64,000 nt of DNA from Onchocerca lupi (GCA_028564675.1 JAOVVO010000171.1:62001-126000); one strand, 5' to 3'. Positions 12,557-28,684 are shown, numbered from the stretch's first letter. Numbers and translations: made by a program. Notes: generated from the sequence alone by a model not told the origin.

Positions 12557-15500
12557 CAATTTTTAATAATGTTCTATGGTTGATTTTAAATTTATAATTG
12601 ATAAAAATGTAACCGGCTGAGGAAATCTTTCTTGCAAGGATTCAAACAATAGATACTTTTTGTGGGCATTGAATTATAATCTTTTATTTTGTTATTTTTT
12701 GAAAATTTGATTTAATTTTTTGTGGAAAGCTAAAAAATATATAAGCATAATCGAGAAAAAGACAGATTATAAATACAAATACGGTTAGTAGTAAATGACA
12801 TTTGCTATGGAACTAAACTTTCGTCAAACTTAGATTTAAAATAAATGGACATGAAAATGATGCTTGTAAAAATTAAACAGTTTAAAATTATTTCCTTTCA
12901 AAATCGCAAGCTACTCAAAAAGATCTATTATTTTTTTCAAATATAAGAAGAAAAACTTTAAAAAATTGCAACTTTTTATGGTATTATCAATTAGAGTTTA
13001 ATCTTAGAAATTGTGAGAGAAGAAGAGAATTTGGTGAATCGTAGCGAAATTTCAAAATGAATTTCATTTAGTAATAAAATAATACATAAGTTGATGAATG
13101 TGTACTATAAACATACTTTTGAACATCATATTAAAATAATTGGAGAATTTTCTGAAATAGAAATAATGAATAGTTTAAAAAAATTTTTCATGATATAAAG
13201 CTGCAGCATTAGTGTTTGCAAAATTTAACCTTTGCTCTCAGCCTATTAATTTGTTTCAGGCATTAATTAGAATCAAAGCTTAAACTTTGAGCATTAAAAT
13301 AAGATTTGAAAATCAGTAAGTTTATTTCTTTCATTCAAACACTTTAACTCTTATTTTGTAGAAATGAGTACGATTACGTATTCAATAAAAGAAAGCAATA
13401 AATTAAAACCTTTTTGTATATGATTAAGTTATTTTGTGAAGTCTTTTTTATGTTATGTGTGATAAAAGCATTGATAAAATCCTTTCTAATATAGCCATTT
13501 TTATATATTGTAAAATTATCTATAAATTACATGATTTTTTAAGTGACAAGTTGCAAACTTTAATTTTTATTGATTGGTACTATCTGCCAATAATTTATAT
13601 TTTCAATATAAATGAAAATAAATTATTATTTTAAAAAGGAAAAAAATAAATACAGTTTTTATAATTGGCTAAAATTGGATCATTTATTATAAAATTAGAA
13701 TTAAAATGAATTTTAAAGTTTTTATTCAACTAAATTAGTTTATCTTTCATATGCATTACTACCGTACCAATTAGCCAAACAATCAATTCACAATTGTTAG
13801 CTATGTTAGCACAAATGAATAAATACTATGCTATATTCAAATCAACCTATCAAATTTAATTCATTCTTAAGCATTGTTAAAATTGAATTAATAAGAAATA
13901 TTCCAAGAATTGTAATCTATTTTTGGCGTTTTAATTTTTACTATGACTCATGCAAATGAACATTTATTTTTGATTTCAAAGCGATATAATTACGGTTAAC
14001 TAATCTGATACTATTCCCTATAGACAAAAGGCAAATCCAAATCATTTGTAATGCATTTTGATTTAATTTTAGATCATTCTTATGTGATTTATATGCAATT
14101 ATGGATTGCGAAGGAAAAAGAAGAGGAAAAAAGTGAATTAGTTTCCGGTTGAATGAAACAAACGGCAACGAATGAATTAGGAATTTTTGAAATTGATAGA
14201 TGGCTAATCTTGAGAGCATTAATGTAATAAGCTTAGAAAACATCGTAACTAATCCTATTTTACTCGAATCATCCACTAAAAGTTGTCATTCTTTTATTTT
14301 TTTGTTTTTTTTTTTTTTTTTTTCATCTTTAGTTCAATGAAAACAACAAATATGAACATTGTGAGACCTTACGATAACCGTTTTAGAATTTACTTTCATT
14401 CAAATTGTATTTTTCAAACTATAAATTAAAAAAATAATCAAATAGAAGATTATTTTTGCTATCTCAATTTTTTTCTCACAAAATATTGCTTGATTGAGTG
14501 ATCGATATATGGTAACTAATAGTTCATAAAATTTATTCAATACTTTCGATGCAAATTTTGAAAAAATAAATTTTCAAAATGAAATTGTTCAGAAATAGTA
14601 TTATTATGAACTTATTACTTACAATTCTTTAATGCTTTCATTATTTCCATCCTATAATTATTGAAATTGTATTAGTTAAATGATTTTGAATTCTTTTACA
14701 CTGAAAAAATTCATAAAAAAGTAAAAGAAAATAAGAAAAATTTGTTAATGGGCATCCTAATTGCTTCTTTTTTCGTTACTCTTTTTCAATTTTTCAATTC
14801 TTTCAAAATTTAATTTTCTCTCCTTTTAATGAAAAATACTATCTAAAAAAAAAAGTATTTAAAGTCTTACTATCAAAAATACTGAAGAAAAAATTATAAA
14901 AAAAAAGCAAAATTTGTTTAAAATTTTTTTTTTTTTATTGTATAAATAAAATCGAATTCGATTAATTTTTTAATCTTGCATTTGAGAGTTTTTTTTTTTT
15001 CCAGGAAAGGATTGCGGGAAAGCAGGAAGATGATTAAGGTCATGAAAAGAAGGGAATTTTTTGACACAGCCATTAGCTAAAAATTTATTCATATCAAAAT
15101 TAGCCTAGCTCAAATCCCACTGGAATATTGAACTTACAATTTTTAATAAGGCAAGCAAAGATGGCATGTATGTCATCGTGATTGGCTAAAATATTGTTAT
15201 CGTTTGAATTGTAATCGTTTGCACGAATATCAATATTTTGTTTGCATTTTCATTACTTCGATTTAGCATATTCAATTGATTAAACAATTTTAAAGCTTCC
15301 AATCATTTTCATCTTAATTAGCAACAAAGTTTGCCGTAGTTTTCATAATTATTTCAAATTAATTTCTTACATCATTTCAGATTAATTTTTTATTTCATTT
15401 CAGATAATTTCTTATATCATTGCAAATTAATTTCTTATTTTATTTTAGATTGTTTGTCTGATTATTTTGAATTGATTTAGTTTTTTATGTTTAGCGCAAT

Positions 15501-18500
15501 AATAATGATAATAATAATAATAAACATCACCTTAATGGCTTTATTTTATTTTTATCTTTATGGTTTATTTTATTTAATAGATTGCTATCAGGAATGGGCT
15601 GATTTTATGATAATGAGTGATTAAGAAGAGTAATTTCGCAGTTCAATTCTCAAATTGTTGCTGTGAATTTAATCGGAGAATATGTTAAATTGTTTTAGGC
15701 TTTCATTTCTGTCATTTCGTTAGTAAAATAATTTCTAAACAAATTTTATCATTCTTATGTCAATTTTTGAAATTTTCAGAAAACTGAATTAAATTCGAAG
15801 AAGAAGAAGAAGGAGAATATAAAAAAAGAATAATTTTCTATAAAATGTGAAGAGGAACAGCTTATTGTATTCTCCATCAGTCTTAATAAGGATAATTTAG
15901 CCAGAAAGAATTTTTCACATTTAAATCATTTTCATTCTTTTTCTTTTTTTTTTTTTTTTTTTCAAACAATTTGTTCTTCTTTCAAATTTATTCGTTATTT
16001 ACAAGATGCACTATTTCACCGTTTGCATCTTATTCATGTAATATAATATTTTATTTTGAAAATTTTTAACTTGAAATCCGAATTAAATTTGCATCAAAGA
16101 TATTTTGTTGTAATGTAAATTAATCTTGTTTGTTTCGGGCATAACAATTCAAAGCAATATGATATATTTTGCTGCAAATTACTCCTATGGATAGACGAAT
16201 TAATGAATAAATTTATGCAGATATTTATTATAAATATTAAATAGAAATCAAATAAATAATGGAAAAAAATCAAAAGAAAAAAATGATTTTTACTTTTTTT
16301 TTTCTTGTTTGCAAAAATCTTTGGACGAGCAAATGTGAAAGCTAATTAGCCAATGGCAAATTTGCATTTTATTACCAAAGTTTATGATGAGCTGCTAGCA
16401 ACTGATGCTTTATTCGTATAACATTGACAAAACTATCATTTTGAAACATTTATTACTTGGCTTATTTCTGCTCTTTGGGACCAACTTGTCAAAATTAATG
16501 CCTAAAATTATTGCGTCAGCATCATTTCAAAATTTCAATCAAAATGCTCATTATAATTGTTTCACTTATTTTGCTCATTTATTACTTCTTTTTACTAAAA
16601 ATTAATCCAATCTCTATTTATCTATCATAGCTAAATCACTTGTTTTTAATCATTAGATCAATCAATTAGTATTATTGAGTTATTGATCAAAGTAGCTATT
16701 ATTGAAATACATTTATTCATTAGTAATTAATAATATATTTCATTTGCTTCAATTATATTTGCTGTTTTATCATTGAAAATATTCAGTCTATTTCTTATCA
16801 TAATTAAATCGATTATTCATCAAAATCAATTCAATCAATGGCCGAATTTTGCAATTTATATTACTGAAAATCAATCAATATTAACTATGTTTGAAATAAA
16901 AATTATACATTTATATTCAAGATGAGCTCATGTTTAAATATATTATGGAAATTGCACCATTCCATCCATTCATTAGATGAGTGTTGTCCGTTATGAATCA
17001 TTCGGATAATATTGACTCTTTCAAATGTCCACTCATTAAATTCCATCGCTTTTCATCTTCCGCTCTTCATTCGATCATTCTTCAGGGTTGCTTCAGTTAC
17101 CTTTGAAGTGTGCATGGAAGGAGGAGAAAATGGAGATGAAGAAAAGAGTTTGAAGTTAGTTGTTTCTGAAGGAAGATTGCCTCTGAAAACATCCATCAAT
17201 TAATTTACCTGATGTATCACCAGGTAATGCAAGTGATGCTCTTCACTTCTTTTTCATACTTTTATTCTTACCGCTGACCCCAAACTATTCCTAATATTTG
17301 ATAGGATGACCTCCATGTTTACTTTACAATTACTCTATTTCTTAAGATTTTCGCGCATTTTACTTCCATTCTTTTTTTCCAAATGCTCTTCATGTAGTAT
17401 TGTGTGTTTATTTTAATCAAATTTAAATTTTTGCTAAAATTTAAACTAAATTTATAAATTTTTGCAAAGATTACCATTTGAGAGAAATATTTTCCGAAAA
17501 TTTTATCTAATTTATAAAATTTATACAATGAGATTTGTTGTTATTGTCATTGGAAAAAAAATATTTTAACTAATTTATAAATCTATTCATATATAATGGT
17601 TATTGTTATTGAGTAAAAATATTTTATCAAAATTTGAACTAATTTATAAATTTGCACATAACATAGTTGTTATTGTCATCTTATAAAAATATTTTGCTGA
17701 AATTTAAATTAATTTACAAAAATATTAGATCAAAATTGAACTAATTGATAATTTTCAAGTACAATTGCTATCGTTTATTGGATAACTTTTTTCTTTGATA
17801 ATTTTGATAATTTTTTGAGAGTTTAAATTATGGTATAATTTGCTAATAATTTCTATTAAATCATAAAATATATTGACAAAATATACAGGAATCCATTCGT
17901 ATCTGTAGGTTTGGCATAATAATTTGAGAAATTACAAAATTTTGTTTGAAAAGGAAAAAAAACATGAAAAAATCATTATCAGTAGTATTGTAACTCAGTT
18001 AAAAAATGCTAAAAAAAACTAGCAGCCATTGAAATTGAATCTAAAATAATCTTTTATGATTACAAAAAATCATTACCATGCAAAAGATATTTTAAAATTC
18101 TTATCAAATGTTCAACATATCTTTTTTTTTTTCATTCATAAATAACCTAAAAAGAAGAAATAGCTATTCTTTTTTTATTTCTATTTTTTAAAAAGAATGA
18201 AAAAGGGAAATTAAATTTTCAATTTCCTATTTCTACTAACATTTTTCTTCTTGTTCAAATTTATTTATTTTATGAAAAATGCAAAATTTTGAATCAAAAA
18301 AAAAAAAAGAAAATTGATTCAACTTATTATTGTACTAAGTTATTTTAAACTCAAATTTTATATGAAAATTTTAAATCAAATAAATTAGAAAAGTTTTGAA
18401 TATTGTTGAAATTTTTTGATTGACAGCAGCTTTACCCATTGGAATTATTTACCACTCATACATTGATTTGTTCTGTCAATTTTACCTGTACCGTAATCAT

Positions 18501-21500
18501 CACTGCAGTTCTGTTTGTTCATCGTTTTTGTTTACTTTTTGCAATGAACTATGACTTGATTCTTTGATTTTTCTACCTGATTTAGGTCGAAGATTAGCAC
18601 CTTCTATCGTTCTTACACCTATCAAGATAAATTTACCATTTAGCTTAAACTATCTTTATGAATAAATGAAAATAATGTTAATTTGTTTCTCTGTATTTCT
18701 TTCCAGACAACATACCATCATAAGTTTTGATGATGAATTTAAAATTACAAATTTAAATCAGAAGTTTAAAATTATACATTCAAATCAATGTGTTTAAAAT
18801 TTATCAAAAGTCAAAAAATGAACATAGTTTATTCGAACTCAATACAATATTTGGATATATAAATATTATACTGAAGTAAAAATAAAATTTTTGATTATTT
18901 GATAATTATATTAGTTTATTTTACAATAAACTAATAAATATAAGATGAAAAAAAAAAACGTGAACTGATATGATTTATTTTCAAATTTAATGAATATTTT
19001 CATTGAAAATATATAAAAAATTGAATAAAGATGTAGATGTATAATTTAGTCAAAGCTATAATTTAAAACGATTTAAGGAAAAAAAATGAAAATTGCATGG
19101 TATTAAACATTTTGTAAATAAAATTTTAATGCCATGTAATTTTAATTCCTATTTTTAATTTTTATATTTTAAACAATTTATTACGATTGGAGCAATTCCT
19201 TTCCTTCCTTTTTTCCTTTCTTTTTATTATGCGGAATTGTAGCTTTAGCTAACAAGACGAAAGATAACTTTTTAGTTTTCGAAACTCATTAAAATACTGC
19301 CAAAAAAAAAAAAAAAAAAGAAAAGGATAATAAAAAAAAACAATGTCCCAACGGATGATGGTTGATGGTTCAGAGAATATAAAATTTAAAAATTTTAAAT
19401 TTCAATTTTACTGCTAAATCTTTAGTGATCTAGCAGTTGCTAATCTTATGCAACTAAAATTTAATTTAATTTTTCTCTTCTTCTTTTCAATTTTTTGAAT
19501 GAGAAAGCAATAAAGAGTGCGAAAAGTTAGCTAAAAGTCATAAATCATTGTTTGGCTTGCTGTCACTCATATGTAAATAAGACATTTTGTTTTGATCTTT
19601 TCGCCATATTATTCGGATTTCGAATTACTGTAGAAGTAAGAGCTAAAACTGCTATTTGTTTATGGATTGAAGACGACAGGAATGTCGCCAAAAAAAAAAC
19701 AAAAAAAAATCGATTTTTCTTTTAGTTCTCTAATTTTAAAAAAATATTTCAATTTAAACTTCATCTAATACATGGAATATAGTTCTTGAAATTGTTGATT
19801 TGCTTATACTGTTTTTTGAATTTTTAAAGCTTAAGAAGAATTAATTTCATCGGTTCGTTACAATTACAAAATCAATTCTTTGCTCCAACTAAATTGCTAT
19901 TGTTTCGTTAAATATTCAAAAATCTTTCAAATAGTTTTCCCTTCTTCTCCATTCATTCATTTCCATTTTAATTCATTTCAAAAGAGCTAATCTTCAAATT
20001 TGAGCAAGATTTACATATGAAAGTAAATATGCTGCATTGTTTAGTGATATTTATTTGAGGGATTGGAAGTGATTTATGGAAATGACAGTTGCAATGACCT
20101 TGCTCAAGTATACATACTTATTAGCATAAGTAGTTGATTGTTATGGGACATTTTCGAAGAAATTAGCATATATCTATATATATACCACGTCCTTAACTCG
20201 GCTTATTACGTCTGTTCTACTTCTCCCTTTCAAGTTTACCAATAATTTTTAAATTAACAATGATAATCTTCTATTTCCTTTACTCATTCGCAAATAATCA
20301 TTTAGTAATTCGCAACATTTACGACAAAAGATTTCAACTTGGTTAACTGATATTGAATGAAATTACTTTACCTTAATAGGAAATTAAATATTTTCTTTCT
20401 GATAGCTTAAGAAGCGCACACTGAAATACAGTAAGATTCGCAAGCTGAAAGGTTGAATTTCATTTATCCAAGCATTTTTGGTGAGAATCTTTCATCACAT
20501 TTTTTTGAAGACTTTTTTATTTATATTATCGAATTATTTCAATTAATTCTCGTTCTGTATTTTGAAGTATAATAAAAAAGATAAAGCATTAGTTTCTTTA
20601 ATGGATGCTGAAAAGTTCAGAGTTCGTCTCGAAGAATTCGAAAAATTTCTCTTTCAAATGCAAATTTGTTACCTTTTTATTTGGATTACTTTTTTTAATG
20701 CAACTAATTTTTTTTCGTTTTTTTTTTTTTTTGCTTGTCCTTTAAAAGCTTACTTTTATATTTTTTATTATGTCATCAAATTTTCGCTCGAAAATACGAC
20801 AATTTTTGAAATTTTAGAACTCTTTTAGTTCTTTTCTAGCATAATTATTTGTCTTTTCTTATTTAAATTTTAAACTTAATTTGCAAGCTTTACAAATTTA
20901 ATTTGTAATGCTTTACAAAGATAATGTCCTATAAAATTTGTTTACAAAATCCTATAAAATTTGTTTAATTTCGGATGATTTGTTTATAACGTAGGAAAAT
21001 TTGTTTATAATTTTATTTAAAATAATAAAAATAAAGCATTTTTGGCTTATACTAGTGATTTTGATGTTAACATATGATCATTCTTAACACTGATGATAAC
21101 AATAATTGTAATAATAATGATTATACTATAATTAGTAAGTGATGATAACGGTTTTAATAATAGCAATTACATTGTAATTAATTAGTGATGACGATAATTA
21201 TTATTATGACGGTTATACTTAAACTTTCATAAATCTTCCATCCAGCGTCTTGTCATATTTTATCTCGATAATACAACAAATTTTGTAATTTTCAAACTTT
21301 TTTAGGTAATCGGTAGGATGAAAGGGACAAAACTGTAAAAACACTGCAACACATCATACATTAATGAAATTATATTTCAGTTGAAGAAGATAAGGAATAA
21401 TTTTTGCTTAATTTTTTAGGAATTCCTAATTAGAAATTAAATGTGGTAATTGAAAAAATTAATAAGAGAATGCTAAAATTATGAAATATTGCTGGGACAA

Positions 21501-24500
21501 AAGTGACAAAAATGGTAACAAAAATAATAAAATAATATTATAGATGAAATTAAATGGAAAAAAAAATCGATAATATTGTGATATATAAATATTACAAGGA
21601 ATCATGATTAAGGATGAATTAATTAGTGGTAATTCATTTTCCTTTTTTTTTTTTTTTTTTTGCATGTGGAATAAAAATTTTGCTTTGAAAAACATGTTAA
21701 CAAAGTAGTAATAGCATAAGTTGTGATAGATGGCGAACTTTTTGATTTTTAGTGATGATAAATGAAGCAATCTTATTTGTTATTTACTCAAAATAAGAAT
21801 AAAAATGAAATTTCGTATGAAATGAAATTTTCTTTCAATGAAATTTCAGTTGGAAATATAAATAGATGAACAAATGCATTTTATATTAACTGATGAAATA
21901 AGGAAATATTTAGTTTTCAAATAGAGAATGAAAATTATTTACTTCGTTTAATAAATAAATTTTGAATGAATTTTTTCCTTTTTTTTGCGCTAAATTACTA
22001 TCTTTGGATAATTTTCAAATTTTAAAATCAAAAGAAGAAAATTGAATGAATCAAATTTTAAATTTATTGAAATTTATATGAATAAAATATAAATATTTTC
22101 AAAAATAAAAAATATTAACAAATAAGGTAAATATGGTCATTCGGAAAAAGAAGATCATAATAAATCATTGTGTTGATCTTTTTTTGCAAACAATTTTAGT
22201 TCAATTATATTTATGTTGAGATTGAATAAATTTGGATTTATGCCAGGAAAAAAAAAAAAAAACTGGAATATTCGGACAATGAGTATAACTCAGGAAATGA
22301 AACAAACATTAGAATGCATACAAAATCGATGAAATAAATCATTGAAAAGCAGCTAAAGAAATCAGAATTTATATTTATTAGAAATTTTAATAAAAATTTT
22401 TAAATGAAAAAAATAAAGGTAGCAAAATGATTGCTAAATTTCAAATTTATATGAAATTTGCAAAAATGTTTATGTTGTATGTCTTGATTAATTAATTAAC
22501 GTTAATTTATGCATAATTAACTAAACTAGCCTGCTGTACAGCGTGACATTATTATTAGCTGTCATATTGTTTGCTTTTTTTTTTTTTTCAATGCAGCTGC
22601 AAGATTTGCAAGCTAACCGTTGATTTACCTGTAGAGATGGTCAATTAATCGTCTTTTCAATTTCCGTTTTTTTCCTATTCTACTGCTGTTCCAATTTACC
22701 TTTTCATTCATTTCAGGTTCAATTTCTTGCTTTTCTCCATTTCCGTTTCCTGAGTGCTTTAATTAAATGAAATTCACCTCTCTTACCTTTTATCACAATT
22801 CCGTTCGTTTTTGTAGTAAATTTTGCCAATCATCACAGGATTAAACACCTGTCTCATTTGCTCCTCCCTTTAATTCTTCTTCATTAACTTCATCAGATTT
22901 AATTAAAAACGTTACACCTTCTCTATTTTAAATTTATTATGCATTACAAAATGCATGCGATAATAATATCTGCACCTTTGTAACCCTCTTTTATTCATAA
23001 ATTCATTAAGCTGACTCATTAACCTAACAAGTTGGAATAACGCTTTCTCTTTGCCTTTTATAGAATTTCACATATTTCTTTAATAAAATTTTGGAGCATT
23101 TTAAATTTAATTTTACAAAATTTTATTGATTCCTTCATAGTTTAATAGATGCAAAATATTATTTAATAGATTAAAATTTGATAAATTTTTCTTTAATATT
23201 TCACAAAAATTGAACGAAAAGTTTGCTTCGACAAAAAAATAACAAAAATGATAGTTTTTCTTTTGAAATATAAAATTTGAAATTAAATATTTAAAAGATA
23301 ATTATCATCTTGTCAAATCATTTTCAATATACATTTACCATATTTGTCCAATCACAATTCTTTCCTTTTCGATTTATTGTTGAAGGAAAAATTAAATTAA
23401 ATGTTACTTCTTCCTATCAATAATTCAATTTATCTTCATTCCAAAAGGAATCTTACTGAACATTGTTTCATCAGAGAGAAATACATATAATTATCATAAT
23501 TTAATCATTGGTAAGGAAATCAAATTATCATAAAATTATTGTCATGAAAGTAGTTGTAGCAATTGAAGAGATAGTAATTAGAATGAGAAGGAAGATTTTT
23601 TCAGTTTTTTCATCATTTCATCAATTTATGGTTGAACGATTCAATTTGCATTAATTTCAAATAAAAAATAATGTAAAATTGCTAAATGATATTGAGCTAG
23701 AAGTATGTTTATGTAAAAAATTCTTCATAGAAAGTTTTCAATTGACCTTCAGTTCATCACAATAAAAACTTTTATCGTTAATTGCCATCATTTGATTACT
23801 ATTATTTATCATCGAAACTGCAAATTACTTTGATTTTAAAATATATTTCCATGTTTACATACCATTTTAAGTATTACATTTAAAAAAAAAAAAAAAGGAA
23901 ATACTTTCACTTTTTAATTTTCAATTTTTATTTTTTTTTTCAAGAGTTTTCTCAATAAAAAAATTGAAGTAATTTATTGAAGTAATTTATTTAGGTATTT
24001 GTATGAATTAGTTAAATTATAACTGTAATAAATATCAATCAGTTTTGTTAGATTTAGGAAATTTTCAAGCATTTAGTCACCTTTCGATCTTTCATCTTTA
24101 AATTTTTATATGCATTTATTGACTTAGTAAAAGCTAAATTATTCTCACTTCTGGGGAATTTATTTGCCATCTCTCTCGTTTGACAATTATAATATCAATT
24201 ATTTCAATTCTAGCTTTGTTTCATTTTTAGTTTTAAATTTTATTAATTCAATTTTTTATGAAAATTTTTTTTCCATTTTTTTGTTAAAGTTAATTATCGA
24301 TGAACAAATTTGACTCTATTAAAAAGTGAAATAATTTCTATTGGGCAACAAAATGAATGAATATGTTTTTATGACAATAATTATCACATTGTTTTACTAA
24401 TTTATCATGCAACTTCTACTGATATGATTTATTATTTATCACAAACTTTCATTGAATGAGGAAAATTGTCATTGAAATAGGCAAACAATTAATTTTTTCA

Positions 24501-25737
24501 TCAGTAATTGTATATATTAATTTCGATATGTTATATTTTTCAATATTTCACTGACATTTAATTCAATTTCTTTTTCGATTCATTTCATTTCACGTAAATT
24601 TCATTAATATTTGATCAATTTTTTAATATTTTTGTTTATTTTTTTCATCGCTTCTATCACTTTACAGCTTTTTTTCTGATTATAATTTTGAAATGAACGC
24701 CTCATACTTTTCAGTTACAATCAAACTACACTTAGTAAATTATTTGGCTATCAGGTTCTGATATATTCATTGAAGTGAAAAAATTTCTTCTCCATAAAAC
24801 TGAAACTTGTTCATATCTGTTTTTGAATTCTTTTTTCTCTTTTTTAAAAAAAGGAAAAAAATGCTTGAAATGTTTGTAAAATGCATTTAAAATACTTATC
24901 CATTAAATTCAATGAAGTCAAAGAAATTTCGTTAGTTTATTTAATTTAATCGATGGATTAAATTTAGAGTGGAAAAAAAATTCTTTCATCTTCTATCTCT
25001 GTTATCAAATCTAAATTCATTCTTTTTTTTTAATTTATTGAATGAATTCAGAAATCTAAAACGAGTTAAAAAGTTTGAATGAAAAAAAAAAAACGAAAGA
25101 ATAACTCATTTATTTTTCAAATCAGAGATGATTTGTTTTATCATATAATTGTAAACAAAATTAAAAAATCACCCATTATTGTTGTTTTTCTTTTTTTGCT
25201 TCAAGTTAATCATTTCAAATTCTCTTTTCAATTTCATTTAAGAGCATTAAGCGATCATTCAAACAAAACTTTCTCATTTTGCATTTTTCATCTGTCCATC
25301 ATGAAATGGAAAGAATAATACTTTTTCATCTTTTCCTTTCGGTTCAAATGACCAAATGCAAATTTATCCAATCTTTTGGCGACATCTAAAAGATTTTCTT
25401 GTCATCAGATGATAAAGAATTTTTTTGTAGAAAAAAGAGAAAAGATGATAGAAGCAATTATCATAACTATAAAGTGTAAAAGCATTTTTTTTTCTTTTTT
25501 TGATAAGATTTAGTTTTAATATAAGATGGAAAAAGAAAAGAAAAATAGGGAAAAGTAAAAAATGAACGAGAGAAGAGAAGAAAAGAAGCTAAATAGTATG
25601 ATTTCATTTTACAAGTCCATAATATAATTTAACTTTTTAAGCTGTTAAATTCCACTTTCTTAAAGCTTTACTTCCACTTTTTTATGCTACTCTTGCAATT
25701 TCTTTTTTCTTGAACTTTTTATATAACAAAAAAGTTG

Positions 25738-25810
25738 GGAGAGAGAGAGAAAGGGAAAAAGAGGAAAAGAAAGAGAAAGAGAGAGAGAGAGAAAGAGAGA
25801 AGAAGAAAAA
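25738..25810. repeat. GA-rich simple repeat
   Basis: About 70 bases made almost only of G and A on the + strand, mostly (ga)n with aaag interruptions. Confidence 0.85.
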
Positions 25811-28684
25811 TGCATTAGTGTTGTCCGCAACTTTTATTTCAAAATCATTTCAACACTATAAAATGCTTCATTTACTTTATTTATCATAAAACAATTGAAA
25901 TTTCGTTAGAATGATTTCATCTATTGTAAATTTGAAATTTTATACAAAAATTTTAAAATAATTCATTTAAATTTGCTATGAAATACTTAATAATATACCG
26001 TATACTACTCTTAAAACTTGTCAAGAATAGTTGATTAAATTAATTTTGCAAATGAGAAAGAAAATCAACTCTCTCAATTTGATTTGCTAGCTCTTCAATA
26101 AACTAACAAAATCATAAATACTTGAGGAATAGAATTGCTAAATAAAATTATGGCTGAGTGGTCAATGCAAATTGTAGCCTAGAGATGATATGCGAAGATA
26201 TCTGCTGATAGATACTTCAGGCCCTAGGCCCAATCAAGCAAAAGATGGCCTAAGAAGGCCATAGTTGGCATTCAATCTTCTTTCATAAATTTTTCCATGA
26301 TTTAAAATGCAATGTGTGTGTGTGTGATCTTTCTATAAGATTAAATCCATAGAGAGATTCGATTTAATTTATTTATTTCATCGTCTCTCTTCTTTTCATC
26401 TTAACTTAAAATTTGATACCAAAAGCTGAAGAGCAATGGAATATTTAATTATTTTGCTGTCGACAATTTATTGCATCTAAATTTTCATGCATATTGATTT
26501 AATTTAAGTTTCAACTCTTTCTTGTAAATTGTTTTATAAATTTTTTATTCTAAAATTTAATCGATATGAAAATTTGTGAAATATCCTGAAAATTTTTTCA
26601 AATTTAAAAGATCCTTGTTTGTGACAAAATTTAGATAGATTAGGAGAGAATTCATTTGTGAAATTAGTTTAAAAAATATTATTCATTATGAAAATCTTTT
26701 TAAAGTGCTTTCTAAAATTTGTCAAGTTATCTTTTTCAAATTTTCTTTTGAGCAATAATGTGAAACAAGTCTTTTGCCAGAGAGTGCTGAAAAATTATTC
26801 TGCCCTTAGGCAATCTTAGAAATTCTTAATTTTTAATTTACATTTAGATCTTTAAACCGTAATATGCCGAATGACCCGAAAAAACTTTTTGATAATTAAA
26901 ATTTTACCTCAAGTTATTGTTCTTTTTGTATTTCGAATTTCAATCTTTCGCAACTAAATTCAATTGATTTTTGAAATTAATTTAAGTGGCTATAATTTAA
27001 TTACTTTATTGAAGTAATTAGAGGTAAAGTGAGTGAAAAGAAGAAAGAGAAAGATTTGCATAACTTAGATATATTAGATAAAAATGGCAGGTGCCAATTT
27101 CTCGCATCCTTTGATTAAAGTAATTTGAGAATTATATTACAGCTTTGTACTCTCTCATTGTTATGAAATCAAAATTTCCGCTATTGGCTCCGGTCTTTCA
27201 TATCTTTTGGCCAGGTAAATAAAACTCTATTTGGCCAATAGTTGGTTTTGTCCAAATTAATTGCATTTTAAATCACGTATAATTTGAACAAAACAGCAAC
27301 GATTTTCTATTTTCTTTAGGAAATTTGAAATTAAAATTGGTAAATTACGTTAAACTTCTTCACATAAATTGAGTGAATGAAAGTGCAGAATTGCATAGAT
27401 TGTTGAAGAATTTTGAATCGAAATTTTCCACAACTAAACTTTTCTTTCTTATTTCTTCCTAATTGTGCAGCATGTCTTTTCTATACCTAATTTACCTAAC
27501 CTGTAATTCTCATATCTTTCAAAATAGAATTGCTTTCTTTTAAAATTCGAATGAATATTAAAAGCTTCATTGTTTTATAAATTTTTAAATTCATTACTCT
27601 TCCCAGTTTTTAATTTATATTACTTGTTCTGGAAAATACATGTGATAAGATCATGATAAGCAATAGAAAAAGGTCAAAGGTGCAGGAAATTCGGCGTTAA
27701 AGAGGGAAGAAAGAAAAAGACTAGCATGTAAAGGATGATGAGAAATGTTGAAGGCAACAAATTATGACAAGATTGAAATTTCTTGGAATTTTTTTTTTTT
27801 TTTTTTGATTTTGCTGTGAAATAAGCGAATTATTAGGAAAAAAGTTTTGCTTAGGAGAAAAGTTATCGAAGATCTTTTTTTTTTTTTTTTTAACGAATTT
27901 CAGCGATTCTTTAAATTTTTTTGAAAAGTTTAGAAGTTTTTTGTGAAAAGAAAAAATTGAAATGAATTAACAAATGTTTTCATAAATTTCTCGAAGTTAT
28001 AGTTTTTATTAAGATCACAAGAAATAATCGAGTAGTATCAAATGACCTTGCAAAAGTCGAGAACAAATATCCTGGATTGTTTGGTTATACAGAAAAGATT
28101 TTAAATCAAACTATTGAACGGAATCATTTAGCTTTTGGACATATAAAAGTCTATTTTGAAAATTTGTTTTATGAAATAGCCCAGCAGGTGGTCAATCGGT
28201 CAATTGTGTTGGTACGAAGTCAATAGGTTGATTTTACAATTTTACGCTTTCCTTCAATGCTTTTTGTACGAATGATTTCACGCCTTTTATACAAATATAA
28301 AAGTTTGAAGAATATTTTCACTCAAATTTGAAATTTTGAAATAATTTTTAAACTTTACTCATATTTTTTGGCACATTAGCAACAATTCCATGTGATTTTC
28401 ATCATCTTTTTTCTTTTATAAATGATTAGCAAATTCCCAGATCGTCAATTATTTCACAATTAAATTTATTGTTACTCAACGATTGGAGGTCTCCCAGTTA
28501 TGAAAGTAAATTAAATAATTTAAAAAAAAAAAGATGTTTTTCAGATTGATTTTTCGTATTCTATGCAAGAGTTAATTTACTTGTATTAAACTATTTTGTG
28601 AATGATTTTTGCAAAAAATTGGGAAAATGTTGTTCGATAAGAAAACTTTTACATTATTCAAATTCGAAACGTTGATGTAGCAGA

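Larger units (their letters stand above)
7672..28684. other. About 21 kb gene-poor intergenic region
   Basis: I see no supported gene on either strand. It is AT-rich with many poly(A)/poly(T) runs. Open frames at 13941-14276 (-), 17012-17203 (+), 20562-20828 (+), 21459-21770 (-) and 25079-25318 (+) lack splice partners and mostly follow low-complexity sequence. Slightly more G+C-rich patches near 17.0-17.3, 18.4-18.6, 22.5-22.9 and 26.15-26.28 kb could be conserved non-coding elements or single exons; I cannot tell which. Confidence 0.5.

Noticed and set aside
13941..14276. 111-codon - strand frame
   Set aside because: Hydrophobic but composed of AT-rich codons, with no consistent splice sites or partner exons and no motif.
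17012..17203. Possible single exon with an acidic stretch
   Set aside because: A plausible acceptor lies at about 17083, but no donor or neighbouring exon can be joined in phase.
21459..21770. 103-codon - strand frame
   Set aside because: Driven by poly(T) and poly(A) runs (a KKKKKK block and Phe/Leu/Tyr runs); no sign of coding selection.
26210..26260. Short palindromes (ccctaggcc, atggcctaagaaggccat)
   Set aside because: The stems are only 6 bp and no element or gene is nearby; this is likely chance in a slightly G+C-richer patch.
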